Below are positions 17,147-24,601 of a stretch of DNA of 33,237 nucleotides, piece after piece. The notes beneath the pieces are model-generated. The model was given only the letters and a program-made list of their open reading frames with translations, searched no databases and was not told the DNA's origin. The stretch lies in assembly GCA_021801465.1 (NCBI GenBank), contig JAJYXY010000252.1, positions 1 through 33,237 on the forward strand, written 5' to 3'. Each line of letters starts with the position of its first letter. The first letter of the stretch is position 1. The translations under genes were made by a program, and so were the position numbers. The stretch is from Pseudomonadota bacterium. GTDB lineage: Bacteria; Pseudomonadota; Alphaproteobacteria; Acetobacterales; Acetobacteraceae.

Positions 17147-18103
17147 TCAGCTACTACCGATCAAAATGCCCACCGCAAACACCAGCGCGCCGCCGAAGGC
17201 GACTTGAAATGCGGCGGCGAAGGGGGGGGTGTCCATATAGCGCCAGCGCACCCAGCTGATGGCGGCGAGTTCCACCGCCACCACCGCGATGGCCAGCATC
17301 GTCGCCGTCCAGAAACGTGGGATCAGGTAGGGAAGGCTGTGGCCGAGCCCGCCGAGCGTCGTCATCGCGCCGCAGATCACGCCACGGAGCAGCGGCGCGC
17401 CGCGCCCGGTAAGGCTCCCATTGTCGGAAAGCGCCTCGGCAAACCCCATCGAGATACCCGCGCCGAGCGAGGCGGCAAGCCCGACGACAAAGGCGTTCCA
17501 GGATTGGCCGGTCGCGAACGCGGCGGCAAAGAGCGGCGCCAGCGTCGACACCGAGCCATCCATCAGCCCGGCGAGCCCGGGCTGGACGTAGCGGAGGACG
17601 AACATCTGCCGCGCCGTGTGTTCTTCTTCGGCGCGGGCATCGCGGGTGAGATTTTCGGCCATCAGCTTCTCGGCGGTGGTCTCGTGCTCCGATTCGGCTT
17701 CGGCGAGATCGCCGAGCAGTTTACGGATCGAGGCGTCGGTGCTGCGGCTCGCCGCCTGGCGGTAGAAGCGCTGCGTCTCCATCTCCATCAGCTCGGCCTG
17801 CTTGCGCACCGTCTCGAGGCGGATCTCGCGCATCTGCCAGACCGGCTTTCTTTGGACGAAGCCGCGCACATCCTGGCGGCGGATGAGGGGGATGTGTTCA
17901 CCGAATTTCTCCTGATAGAGTTCGATCAGGCGGCGCCGGTGCTCGTTCTCCTCTTGCCCCATTTCGGTGAAGACCCTGGCCGAGGCGGGAAAATGCTCGC
18001 GCAGGGCTTCCGCATAGTCGGCATAGATGCGGCTATCTTCCTCTTCGTTGCTGATCGCGAGCGCCAAAATCTCGCGCTCTCCGAGATCGGAAAAATCACG
18101 CAT
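17147..18103 (-). CDS. mbfA: membrane-bound ferritin-like iron exporter (erythrin-VIT1 fusion)
   Basis: A 318-residue fusion of an N-terminal ferritin/rubrerythrin-like domain (about 1-165) and a C-terminal VIT1/CCC1-type membrane domain (about 167-318). Iron-site candidates are Glu20, the ExxH motifs E52-H55 and E137-H140, and Glu109. The VIT part starts [27 protein letters not shown] and ends in hydrophobic segments. This architecture is that of MbfA of Bradyrhizobium and Agrobacterium, an iron exporter that also gives peroxide resistance and is controlled by Irr and/or Fur. Start ATG 18103 has GAGGTC seven bases upstream; a longer start six codons earlier is less likely. The leader is AT-rich and carries two iron-regulator-like sites. 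Confidence 0.92.
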   Translation of the reverse strand: MRDFSDLGEREILALAISNEEEDSRIYADYAEALREHFPASARVFTEMGQEENEHRRRLIELYQEKFGEHIPLIRRQDVRGFVQRKPVWQMREIRLETVRKQAELMEMETQRFYRQAASRSTDASIRKLLGDLAEAESEHETTAEKLMAENLTRDARAEEEHTARQMFVLRYVQPGLAGLMDGSVSTLAPLFAAAFATGQSWNAFVVGLAASLGAGISMGFAEALSDNGSLTGRGAPLLRGVICGAMTTLGGLGHSLPYLIPRFWTATMLAIAVVAVELAAISWVRWRYMDTPPFAAAFQVAFGGALVFAVGILIGSS

Positions 18104-18251
18104 GCTGACCTCACGTTGCAAACCCGCACGCCTCGGCGGCGAGAGCGGGACAAATCAGGTTATTCGGCAGGGTTCCGGACAAAACCCACCGCGAGAACGC
18201 GGATTAGTTCGCGTTATTTAGCGATTTCATTGGCCTGGGCAAGCGTGAAGA

Positions 18252-18266
18252 TTAGGAATTTTCTCG
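18252..18266. promoter_or_regulatory. ICE-like (Irr) element upstream of mbfA
   Basis: Read on the minus strand, CGAGAAAATTCCTAA matches nine of the twelve fixed positions of the ICE consensus TTAGAA-N3-TTCTAA. It lies about 150 bases before the mbfA start, in the mbfA leader. Irr binding to mbfA promoters is known in Rhizobiales; whether this organism has Irr cannot be seen here. Confidence 0.4.
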
Positions 18267-18301
18267 ATGATGTCTTATGAAATTTTGGTTTTATTGAAAT
18301 T

Positions 18302-18320
18302 GCAAATGATTTTCATTGAT
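18302..18320. promoter_or_regulatory. Fur-box-like palindrome upstream of mbfA
   Basis: AATGA-TTT-TCATT at 18305-18317 is a perfect 5-3-5 palindrome. The 19-base frame matches the classic Fur box (GATAATGATAATCATTATC) at 12 positions. On the minus strand it abuts TTGCAA, a possible -35 hexamer, so a bound repressor would block that promoter. It is about 200 bases from the mbfA start, in an AT-rich block (18230-18340) unlike the surrounding DNA. Confidence 0.5.
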
Positions 18321-18380
18321 ACCGCCGATCATGTCGCCGGCAAAACGCAGCGGTGCGGGCAAGCCCTTCGATCCCCGAGC

Positions 18381-19706
18381 TCAGTGCAGCTTGACCGCGG
18401 GATCGGCGCGCCGGTCGAGCGCGCGGGCGAGGGTTTCGACGGCGACCGTCCCTGCCCCATGCAGCGCGTATTGGTGCATTTTATAGAGCGAGCGGTACAT
18501 CATGCGGGCGAAATAGCCCTCGATGAAAAAACTCCGCCCGACCAGAACCCCCATCAGGCTGCCGACGGTGCTGTAATCGCCGAGCGACACCAGCGAGCCG
18601 AAATCGCGATAGACGAAAGGCTGCAACGCTTCGCCACGCAAGCGCCGCTGGAGCTGCCGATAGAGATGCGAGGCCTGCTGATGCGCGGCCTGGGCACGCG
18701 GCGGCACCGGCGTCTCAAAGCCCCGGCGCGGACAGGCGGCGCAATCGCCCAAGGCGAAAATCGCCGGATCATGCGTCGTCTGCAGCGTCTCCGTCACCAC
18801 CAGCTGATTGATCCGGTTGACCTCGAGACCATCGAGGGTTGCGAGAAAATCCGGTCCCTTCACGCCCGCCGACCAGATCACCAGCTCGGAGGGCAAGAAA
18901 TTGCCATCGGCGAGGCGCACGCCCTCGCCCGAGACCTCCACCACCCGTGCCGCGACCCGCACCTCGACGCCGAGCTTTTCGAGGAGCCCCTGGGTCGCCA
19001 GCGCGATCCGCTCGGGAAGCGCTGGCAGAATCCGCGGCGCCGCCTCGACCAGGGTCAGGCGAATGTCGCGCTTGGGATCGATACGGTCGAGCCCGTAGGC
19101 GACCACCTCGCGCGTCGTCTGATGCAATTCGGCCGCGAGTTCGGTGCCGGTCGCGCCGGCGCCGATGATAACGACACCGAGCTGGCCAGGTCGCACCGGG
19201 CCAGGCTGGGTTTGGGCGCGAATGAAGGCATTGATCAGCCGCCGGTTGAAACGCGCCGCCTGATCGGGGGTTTCCAGCGGCACCGCGTGGCGCGCAGCAC
19301 CCGGCGTGCCGAAATCATTGGTGACACTGCCGAGCGCCATCACCAGCGTATCGTAATGCAGAACCGTTGGCGCCGTGACCTCGCGCCCTTCATCGTCGAA
19401 CACTGCGCCGAGGGCGATTTCACGCCGCGCTCGGTCGATGCCGATCATTTCGCCCAAGCGAAAATGGAAATGATGCCAATGCGCTTGCGCGAGGTAGTTG
19501 AGCTCGTGCGAGGCGCGATCGAGGCTGCCCGCGGCGACCGCATGCAAAAGTGGCTTCCAGAGATGGGTGCGTGACCGATCGACCAGGGTGATACGGGCAA
19601 GACCGCGCTTGCCCAACCGGTCGCCAAGCCGGGTGGCAAGCTCGAGCCCGCCAGCGCCGCCGCCGACGATGATGATATGATGCAAAGATCCTGCTGCCGC
19701 TGCCAT
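18381..19706 (-). CDS. ndh: type II NADH:quinone oxidoreductase (NDH-2)
   Basis: A 441-residue single-subunit flavoprotein that oxidises NADH and reduces quinone without pumping protons. The FAD dinucleotide fold IIIVGGGAGGLELATRLG starts at residue 11 and the NADH fold VVIIGAGATGTELAAEL lies in the middle. The late segment FALGDCAACP and the quinone-site region PRAQAAHQQASHL are as in NDH-2 enzymes. The C-terminal region SFFIEGYFARMMYRSLYKMHQYAL is the amphipathic membrane anchor. Start ATG has AGGAGAG seven bases upstream. Downstream, after a 277-base AT-rich gap, comes mbfA on the same strand. Confidence 0.94.
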   Translation of the reverse strand: MAAAAGSLHHIIIVGGGAGGLELATRLGDRLGKRGLARITLVDRSRTHLWKPLLHAVAAGSLDRASHELNYLAQAHWHHFHFRLGEMIGIDRARREIALGAVFDDEGREVTAPTVLHYDTLVMALGSVTNDFGTPGAARHAVPLETPDQAARFNRRLINAFIRAQTQPGPVRPGQLGVVIIGAGATGTELAAELHQTTREVVAYGLDRIDPKRDIRLTLVEAAPRILPALPERIALATQGLLEKLGVEVRVAARVVEVSGEGVRLADGNFLPSELVIWSAGVKGPDFLATLDGLEVNRINQLVVTETLQTTHDPAIFALGDCAACPRRGFETPVPPRAQAAHQQASHLYRQLQRRLRGEALQPFVYRDFGSLVSLGDYSTVGSLMGVLVGRSFFIEGYFARMMYRSLYKMHQYALHGAGTVAVETLARALDRRADPAVKLH

Positions 19707-19953
19707 CGACGCTCTCCTGCTCCGCCGCTTTAACTATGACGCAGGTTGAGTACCGGGAACAACCTCGATTAACGGCGCGGGATTTTTTTCGAGAAAGCGC
19801 CGTTTTTCTTGCGAAGCGTGGCTCGCATCGGTAATTTGGTGAGCGCGCAGAGTGTGCGTGGGCCGCCTAAGCTCCCGCGCCGGAGTGTCACACGCTGCTG
19901 GCGGCAGCCAGCGCGTCTAAAGTTCCTGTCGAGCATAGGGTTGGTCGACGCGC
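19707..19953. other. intergenic region between ndh and the HAD gene
   Basis: This 247-base divergent gap should hold promoters for both neighbours. On the plus strand ACGGCGC (19772-19778) pairs with GCGCCGT (19797-19803) around an 18-base loop and is followed by TTTTCTT, a terminator-like shape upstream of the HAD gene. For ndh only a weak TTGTTC-N17-TCATAG is seen on the minus strand. No convincing small gene is present. Confidence 0.4.
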
Positions 19954-21981
19954 GTGAGCGAAATCATCTCCGGCTTCAGGTTTCTCCCGCGCCAGCGGCT
20001 ATCATCTGCCCGACCGGAAGAGATCGTCGCTCGTCTTGCCGGATTTCCTGTCATTAGCTGCGACGTTTTCGATACTGCTCTGCAAAGAGACCTCGCGCGG
20101 CCCGGCGATGTCTTGCTCGCCGTGGGCGCACGTGCCCGCGCCGCCGGGCTGATCGATTGCGCACCAGAGGCGTTTCGCATCTTGCGTGAAGCCGCTGAAG
20201 GGGAAACGCGGCGCGCGGCGCACAAGGCCGGGCATGACGAGGTGCGGATCGAGGAGATCTACGCCTATCTCGCCGCCTGCGGTGCGGTGTCTGACGCCGA
20301 GGCGGCGGCCGCTCTCGAATTTGCCGCCGAACGCGCAGTCTGCCGCGCGGTGCCAGAGATCCGCGCGGCCCTTGCCTCGCGTGCCCCAGGCCAGCGGCTG
20401 ATTTTTCTTTCCGATTCCACGCTCCCCGGGACGTGGCTTGCAACCTTGCTTGCCGATAACGGCTATGATGGCGTGTATGACGTCGTCTCCTCGGCCGACA
20501 CACGCTACAATAAACATAGCGGGCGGCTTTTCGCCTGGCTGCTCGAGCATCTCGGCTGCGCGGCGCGTGATATACTTCATCTCGGCGACAATCCGATTTC
20601 AGACGTCGCGCGCGCGCGTGCTCATGGTCTTGCGACTTACCATCGCCCAGCCGCTATGCTGGGCCCGGAAAAAGAGGCCGTCGCCGCCCAACACACCGCC
20701 GTCCGTCTGATGCACAGCCGGCGCCGTGTCCGCCGAGACGCGGCGCCATCGGGCATGGAAAAGCCTCTCGCGCATTACGCAAGCGCCCTCATGCTCGGAT
20801 TTGCGTTGTTCGCGCTCGCCGAGGCCCGCCGACGAGGCATTCGCCGTCTCTATTTCACCGCTCGCGACGGCTATCTGCCGCTCGCCATCGCGCGCCGCAT
20901 CGTCGCCAAACGTGGCGATCCCGTCGAATTGCATTACCTCGAGGTCTCGCGCGGGGCGATCATTCTGCCGGGCCTTGGTGAGGATCCTGACACGCTCGCG
21001 GAGATGCTTAGTCATACGGCGAGCGGCGCGCCGTTGGCAAACTTGCTCGACCCTCTCGGGATCACCGCCGATACAACTGCGCAATGCCTCCGCGAACTCG
21101 GGCTCGACCCCATGGCGGTCAATGAAACCGCGCGCTTTGGCCAAGACGTCGCGCGGCGCTTGCTCGTTGCGGATCCAACATTGATCGCATCGGCGTTGGC
21201 GGTGCGGCGAGAGGCGGCGCTTGGCTATCTCGCGAGTGAGGGATTCCTCGCCCCGGGGCCGCGGATGATTGTCGATGTCGGCTGGCGCGGCTCCATTCAG
21301 CGACACCTCGCGCGGCTCACCGGGCTTCCTCGCGGCGATCTTTATGGCTGCTATCTCGGCCTTTTGCCCGAGGCTTTAGCCCCGGACCTCGATATGCGCA
21401 CCGCCTCCGGCTATCTTTTCACCTTCGGCCACCCGGCACCGCGTTGCGCGCTTGCGCGCGAAGGGCTGCTGTTGTTCGAGCTATTTTTCTCCGCTCCGCA
21501 TGGATCAGTATCGCACTACAGGCGGATCGAGGACCGGTTTCGCCCCGTCCACGCAGAGGAGGAAGGTCGCTCGGGCGCGGCGCGCGCAGCATTCTTCGCC
21601 GCCTTGGAGCGCGATTGTCTCGCCGAGATCGATGCGCTTGATGGGCTGATCGATGGCGCTTGGCCTGACAGCATCGACCCGGACTCCGTCCTCTTTGACT
21701 TCGCGCCTTTGTTGGCGCGGCCGAGCCGGCGTGAAGTGCGGGCGATCAACGCCATTCCTTTCGTTCATGGGCTAGATGGGCGGCGCCTCTCGGTTGCCGT
21801 CAACCCCGTGCCACTCCATGAATTCGTGCGTTACCCGAAGGCGACATTGCAGCGCCTGGCCAACGCCCCTTGGCGCGCCGGCGCGGTCAGGGCGAGCTTG
21901 CCCTGGCCGATACCGGATATGACGCATCGCGATTTTCACCACCGCGCGACGCGCCTGTTGCGCCTATTTGGCGGACGTTGA
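19954..21981 (+). CDS. two-part HAD-superfamily protein (COG5610-like)
   Basis: A 675-residue protein whose N-terminal ~240 residues form a HAD hydrolase. Motif I is ISCDVFDT (Asp37), motif II IFLSDSTLP, the motif III lysine is in RYNKHSGRLF and motif IV is HLGDNPISDV. The second half starts again with a HAD-like strand, RLYFTARDGYLPLAIARRI, and includes MIVDVGWRGSIQRHLARL, but it lacks a clear motif I. Proteins of this shape are found in O-antigen and capsule clusters, with unproven substrates. The GTG start is fixed by an in-frame TAG 18 bases upstream. It is convergent with rhlE, 55 bases apart. A role in surface-polysaccharide modification is inferred from family and from the nearby glycosyltransferase cluster. 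Confidence 0.75.
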   Translation: MSEIISGFRFLPRQRLSSARPEEIVARLAGFPVISCDVFDTALQRDLARPGDVLLAVGARARAAGLIDCAPEAFRILREAAEGETRRAAHKAGHDEVRIEEIYAYLAACGAVSDAEAAAALEFAAERAVCRAVPEIRAALASRAPGQRLIFLSDSTLPGTWLATLLADNGYDGVYDVVSSADTRYNKHSGRLFAWLLEHLGCAARDILHLGDNPISDVARARAHGLATYHRPAAMLGPEKEAVAAQHTAVRLMHSRRRVRRDAAPSGMEKPLAHYASALMLGFALFALAEARRRGIRRLYFTARDGYLPLAIARRIVAKRGDPVELHYLEVSRGAIILPGLGEDPDTLAEMLSHTASGAPLANLLDPLGITADTTAQCLRELGLDPMAVNETARFGQDVARRLLVADPTLIASALAVRREAALGYLASEGFLAPGPRMIVDVGWRGSIQRHLARLTGLPRGDLYGCYLGLLPEALAPDLDMRTASGYLFTFGHPAPRCALAREGLLLFELFFSAPHGSVSHYRRIEDRFRPVHAEEEGRSGAARAAFFAALERDCLAEIDALDGLIDGAWPDSIDPDSVLFDFAPLLARPSRREVRAINAIPFVHGLDGRRLSVAVNPVPLHEFVRYPKATLQRLANAPWRAGAVRASLPWPIPDMTHRDFHHRATRLLRLFGGR

Positions 21982-21994
21982 AGGGGCAGCAAAC

Positions 21995-22015
21995 AACGCG
22001 CGCGAGGCGCGCGTT
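21995..22015. terminator. bidirectional GC hairpin between convergent genes
   Basis: AACGCGCGC-GAG-GCGCGCGTT is a perfect nine-base-pair stem with a three-base loop, in the 55-base gap between the stop codons of the HAD gene and rhlE. No long T-run follows on either strand, only TT. It probably ends or protects both convergent messages. Confidence 0.5.
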
Positions 22016-22036
22016 CCCGAGCCCTCGCGCGCGGGG

Positions 22037-23206
22037 CTATTGGCGCTCGAGCCGCCGAGCGTCGGCGGCGCTCTCGGTCTTCGCCGCCTCTATCCCAATG
22101 CCGGTTGCGCGTTCGATCGCCCGCAAGACGCCGCGTTCGGCGTTGCCGCAGAACGAAATGGCGATGCCGCGGGCGCCGGCGCGCGCGGTGCGGCCGATGC
22201 GATGGACGTAATCCTCGGGTTGCGCCGGCAGGTCGAAATTGATCACGTGCGAGACCGCGGCGACATCGATCCCGCGCGCCGCGATATCGGTCGCGACCAG
22301 CACGCGGGCGCGGCCATCGCGGAAGCGATCGAGGGCCTTGTTCCGCGCCGCCTGGCTTTTATTGCCGTGGATGGCGCTGACCTCGACCCCATCGGCGCCG
22401 AGGGTTTCGGCGAGACGGTCGGCGGCGCGCTTGGTGCGGGTGAAGACCAGCACCCGCGACAGCGCCGGATCGGCGAGCAGGCGGCCGAGAAGTGCCCGCT
22501 TGCCGGCCGGATCGACGAAATGCACATGCTGCTTGATGCGCGACGCTGCCGGCGCGGTGCGGGCGATTTCAACCCGCGCGGGGTTTTCGAGCAGGGTCTC
22601 GGCGAGCTTGCCGACCGAAGCCGGCATTGTCGCCGAAAACAACGCCGATTGCCGCGCCGCTGGCAGGGCGGCGATGATGCGGCGGATATCGGCGATGAAG
22701 CCGAGATCGAGCATACGATCGGCCTCATCCAGCACGAAATGCTGGACATCATGCAGACGGAGTTCATTGGTCGCCATCAGATCACGCACGCGCCCAGGCG
22801 TGCCGACCACGATGTCGACCCCGGGCCGCATCCTCTGCACCTGCGCGTGGCGGCTCAGCCCGCCAACGATGGCGGCGAGCCGGCGGCGCGCGATGCCGCC
22901 GAAAGCGAGTAGCCCGGCCTCGATCTGCAGCGCGAGCTCACGCGTCGGGGCGAGGATCAGGGCGCGGGTGGAAAACGGGCCGAGCGGCTGGGCCGGCGGG
23001 TTTGCGGCGAGGTGATGAAGGATTGGCAACGCGAAGGCCGCCGTCTTGCCGGTGCCGGTCTCGGCGATGCCGAGCAGGTCGCGCCCGGCGAGAAGCGGCG
23101 GAATGGCCCCGGCCTGGATCGGCGTCGGGGTTTCGAAACGCGCCCGTGCGAGGGCGCGAAGAAGCGGCTCGGCAAGGCCGAGCGCGGCAAAAGTCGAGGA
23201 TGTCAC
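22037..23206 (-). CDS. rhlE: DEAD-box ATP-dependent RNA helicase
   Basis: A 389-residue helicase with all core motifs: Q motif PTPIQ (27-31), Walker A AETGTGKT (48-55), PTREL (88-92), DEAD (160-163), SAT (191-193), and HRIGRTARAG near the C-terminus. Opening FAALGLAEPLLRALARARFETPTPIQ and the short C-terminal tail place it with RhlE. It unwinds RNA in ribosome assembly or RNA decay. The start is GTG with GGAG about ten bases upstream. Some RhlE proteins carry a longer basic tail; here it ends at ADARRLERQ, so RNA contacts beyond the core are minimal. Confidence 0.93.
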   Translation of the reverse strand: MTSSTFAALGLAEPLLRALARARFETPTPIQAGAIPPLLAGRDLLGIAETGTGKTAAFALPILHHLAANPPAQPLGPFSTRALILAPTRELALQIEAGLLAFGGIARRRLAAIVGGLSRHAQVQRMRPGVDIVVGTPGRVRDLMATNELRLHDVQHFVLDEADRMLDLGFIADIRRIIAALPAARQSALFSATMPASVGKLAETLLENPARVEIARTAPAASRIKQHVHFVDPAGKRALLGRLLADPALSRVLVFTRTKRAADRLAETLGADGVEVSAIHGNKSQAARNKALDRFRDGRARVLVATDIAARGIDVAAVSHVINFDLPAQPEDYVHRIGRTARAGARGIAISFCGNAERGVLRAIERATGIGIEAAKTESAADARRLERQ

Positions 23207-23540
23207 GAAAAAATTATCTCCAGCGTGGTCATGGGCGCGTCTCGCGTCCCGGCCTACGCTATTTTATCCGCGTCCCGCGCGATATCGGGGCGAACACTTG
23301 ACAAAAGGGTCTTTCCCGATCGAGACCCATCGCGAATTGCGAATGCGCCGATCACGCGAGCGACGAAAGACTACGTGTGTCTACTTCGCAGCCGCAAAAA
23401 ACGCAAGAAAAAAAGCGCGTCGTGACGCTGCTGGCGCCGGCGTCGCCATTCTGCCCATCCGGGTGGGGTTGGTGAAAGATTTTATCAATGGGATAAGGGC
23501 ATGCTTGCGGGTCTTCCCCTGTCCCTTCATGGATTGAGGC
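23207..23540. other. divergent intergenic region, rhlE / deacetylase
   Basis: This 334-base gap holds no gene I can support. Short open frames cross it, but they lack ribosome sites and recognisable domains. A TTGACA at 23298-23303 has no matching -10. A better plus-strand candidate is TTGGTG-N17-GATAAG at 23469-23497, 44 bases before the deacetylase start. The part around 23380-23420 is A-rich (runs of A) and stands out from its G/C-rich surroundings. Confidence 0.5.
23469..23497 (+). promoter_or_regulatory. candidate promoter of the deacetylase-glycosyltransferase cluster
   Basis: TTGGTG and GATAAG are 17 bases apart, each matching the sigma-70 consensus at four positions. They lie 44 bases upstream of the first gene of the cluster. 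In high-GC bacteria such matches are weak evidence. Confidence 0.3.
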
Positions 23541-24575
23541 ATGACGATCGTATCATCGCTACCGGCTGACCGGCCGGCCGTCGCCCGGATCGTTGACCCG
23601 GTCTGTACCGTGGTGATCGACGCCGAAGAAGATTTCGACTGGCTGACCCCGGTGGAGGGAACCGCCTTTTCGACCGCGAGCCTGATGCAGTTTCGCGACG
23701 CGCAAGCGATTTTTGGTGCCTACGGGGTGGTGCCCGCCTATCTCCTGACCTATCCCGCGCTCGTGGACGCCGATGTCGTGCGGCTCATTCGCCGGCAAAT
23801 CGAGCGCGGCCAATGTATCGTCGGCGTGCAGCTACACACCTGGGTCACCCCGCCTTTCGGCGCGGCCCGCGAGGTACAATTTTCTTTCTCCGGCAATCTC
23901 GATCCCGGGGTCGAGGAGAGAAAGCTCTTGACCCTCAAGGAGAAATTCATCGACTGCTTCGGCTTCCCGCCATTGATGTTTCGCGCCGGACGCTATGGCA
24001 TCAGCGCCCAAACCGCGATCCTTCTCGAAAAACATGGTTTTCTGATCGACACCAGCCTCGCCCCGCGAACCAGCTTCGTGCGCGAGGGTGGCCCCGATCA
24101 TAGCAACTACGAGTATCGCCTCTTCTGGTTCGGCCGCGAGCGCGATCTCCTGGAAGTACCGCTTTGCCGGAGCGTCGTCGGCTGGGGGGGGGAATTGGGG
24201 CGCGTTTTTTATCAGGTGCTCTCGGGGCCGCTGATGACGAAGCTGCGTGTGCCATCTTTGCTCACCCGCTCGCGCTGCGCCGAACGCATCACGCTCTCGC
24301 CAGAGGGCAATGACGCCGTTGCGATGCGGCGCTTAGTGCGCCGGCTGCTTGCGCGCGGCGAGCGCGTGTTTCCGCTCAGCTTTCACAGCTCCTCGCTCGC
24401 GCCAGGGGGCAATCCTTATGTACAAAACCGTGCCGATCTCCATTATTTCTATGATCGGCTGTCGGCCTTGCTCGACCATTTCGCGACCGCGCTCGGCGGC
24501 CGTTTCGTTGCCCTGAGCGACGTCCCAGCGCTGCTTGCGCCACCGCCGGCGCGCCGGCCCCTGGCCTGCCCATGA
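23541..24575 (+). CDS. polysaccharide deacetylase family protein (WalW-like)
   Basis: A 344-residue protein of the NodB/polysaccharide deacetylase fold, resembling WalW-type proteins of glycosyltransferase clusters. The metal-site strand is VVIDAEEDFDW (Asp27, Asp31). QLHTWVTPPF carries His99 and FRAGRYG (148-153) is the third conserved motif. These are shared with WalW proteins, in which LHPWVTPP is usual; the second histidine of the NodB H-x3-H motif is not present. No signal peptide or membrane segment is seen, so it may be cytoplasmic. The ATG has GAGG five bases upstream. Its stop is followed within 30 bases by the glycosyltransferase. Substrate unknown; N-acetylated sugar in an exopolysaccharide is inferred. 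Confidence 0.82.
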   Translation: MTIVSSLPADRPAVARIVDPVCTVVIDAEEDFDWLTPVEGTAFSTASLMQFRDAQAIFGAYGVVPAYLLTYPALVDADVVRLIRRQIERGQCIVGVQLHTWVTPPFGAAREVQFSFSGNLDPGVEERKLLTLKEKFIDCFGFPPLMFRAGRYGISAQTAILLEKHGFLIDTSLAPRTSFVREGGPDHSNYEYRLFWFGRERDLLEVPLCRSVVGWGGELGRVFYQVLSGPLMTKLRVPSLLTRSRCAERITLSPEGNDAVAMRRLVRRLLARGERVFPLSFHSSSLAPGGNPYVQNRADLHYFYDRLSALLDHFATALGGRFVALSDVPALLAPPPARRPLACP

Positions 24576-24601
24576 TCTTGCCTGCTCATGAGAGGTTACC
24601 G

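Noticed and set aside
23298-23303. TTGACA as a promoter -35 in the rhlE/deacetylase gap
   Set aside because: No acceptable -10 at 16-18 bases.
23046-23537. Possible small gene in the rhlE/deacetylase gap
   Set aside because: Frame overlaps rhlE on the other strand, has no ribosome site or domain, and composition is Arg/Lys/Ala-rich noise.
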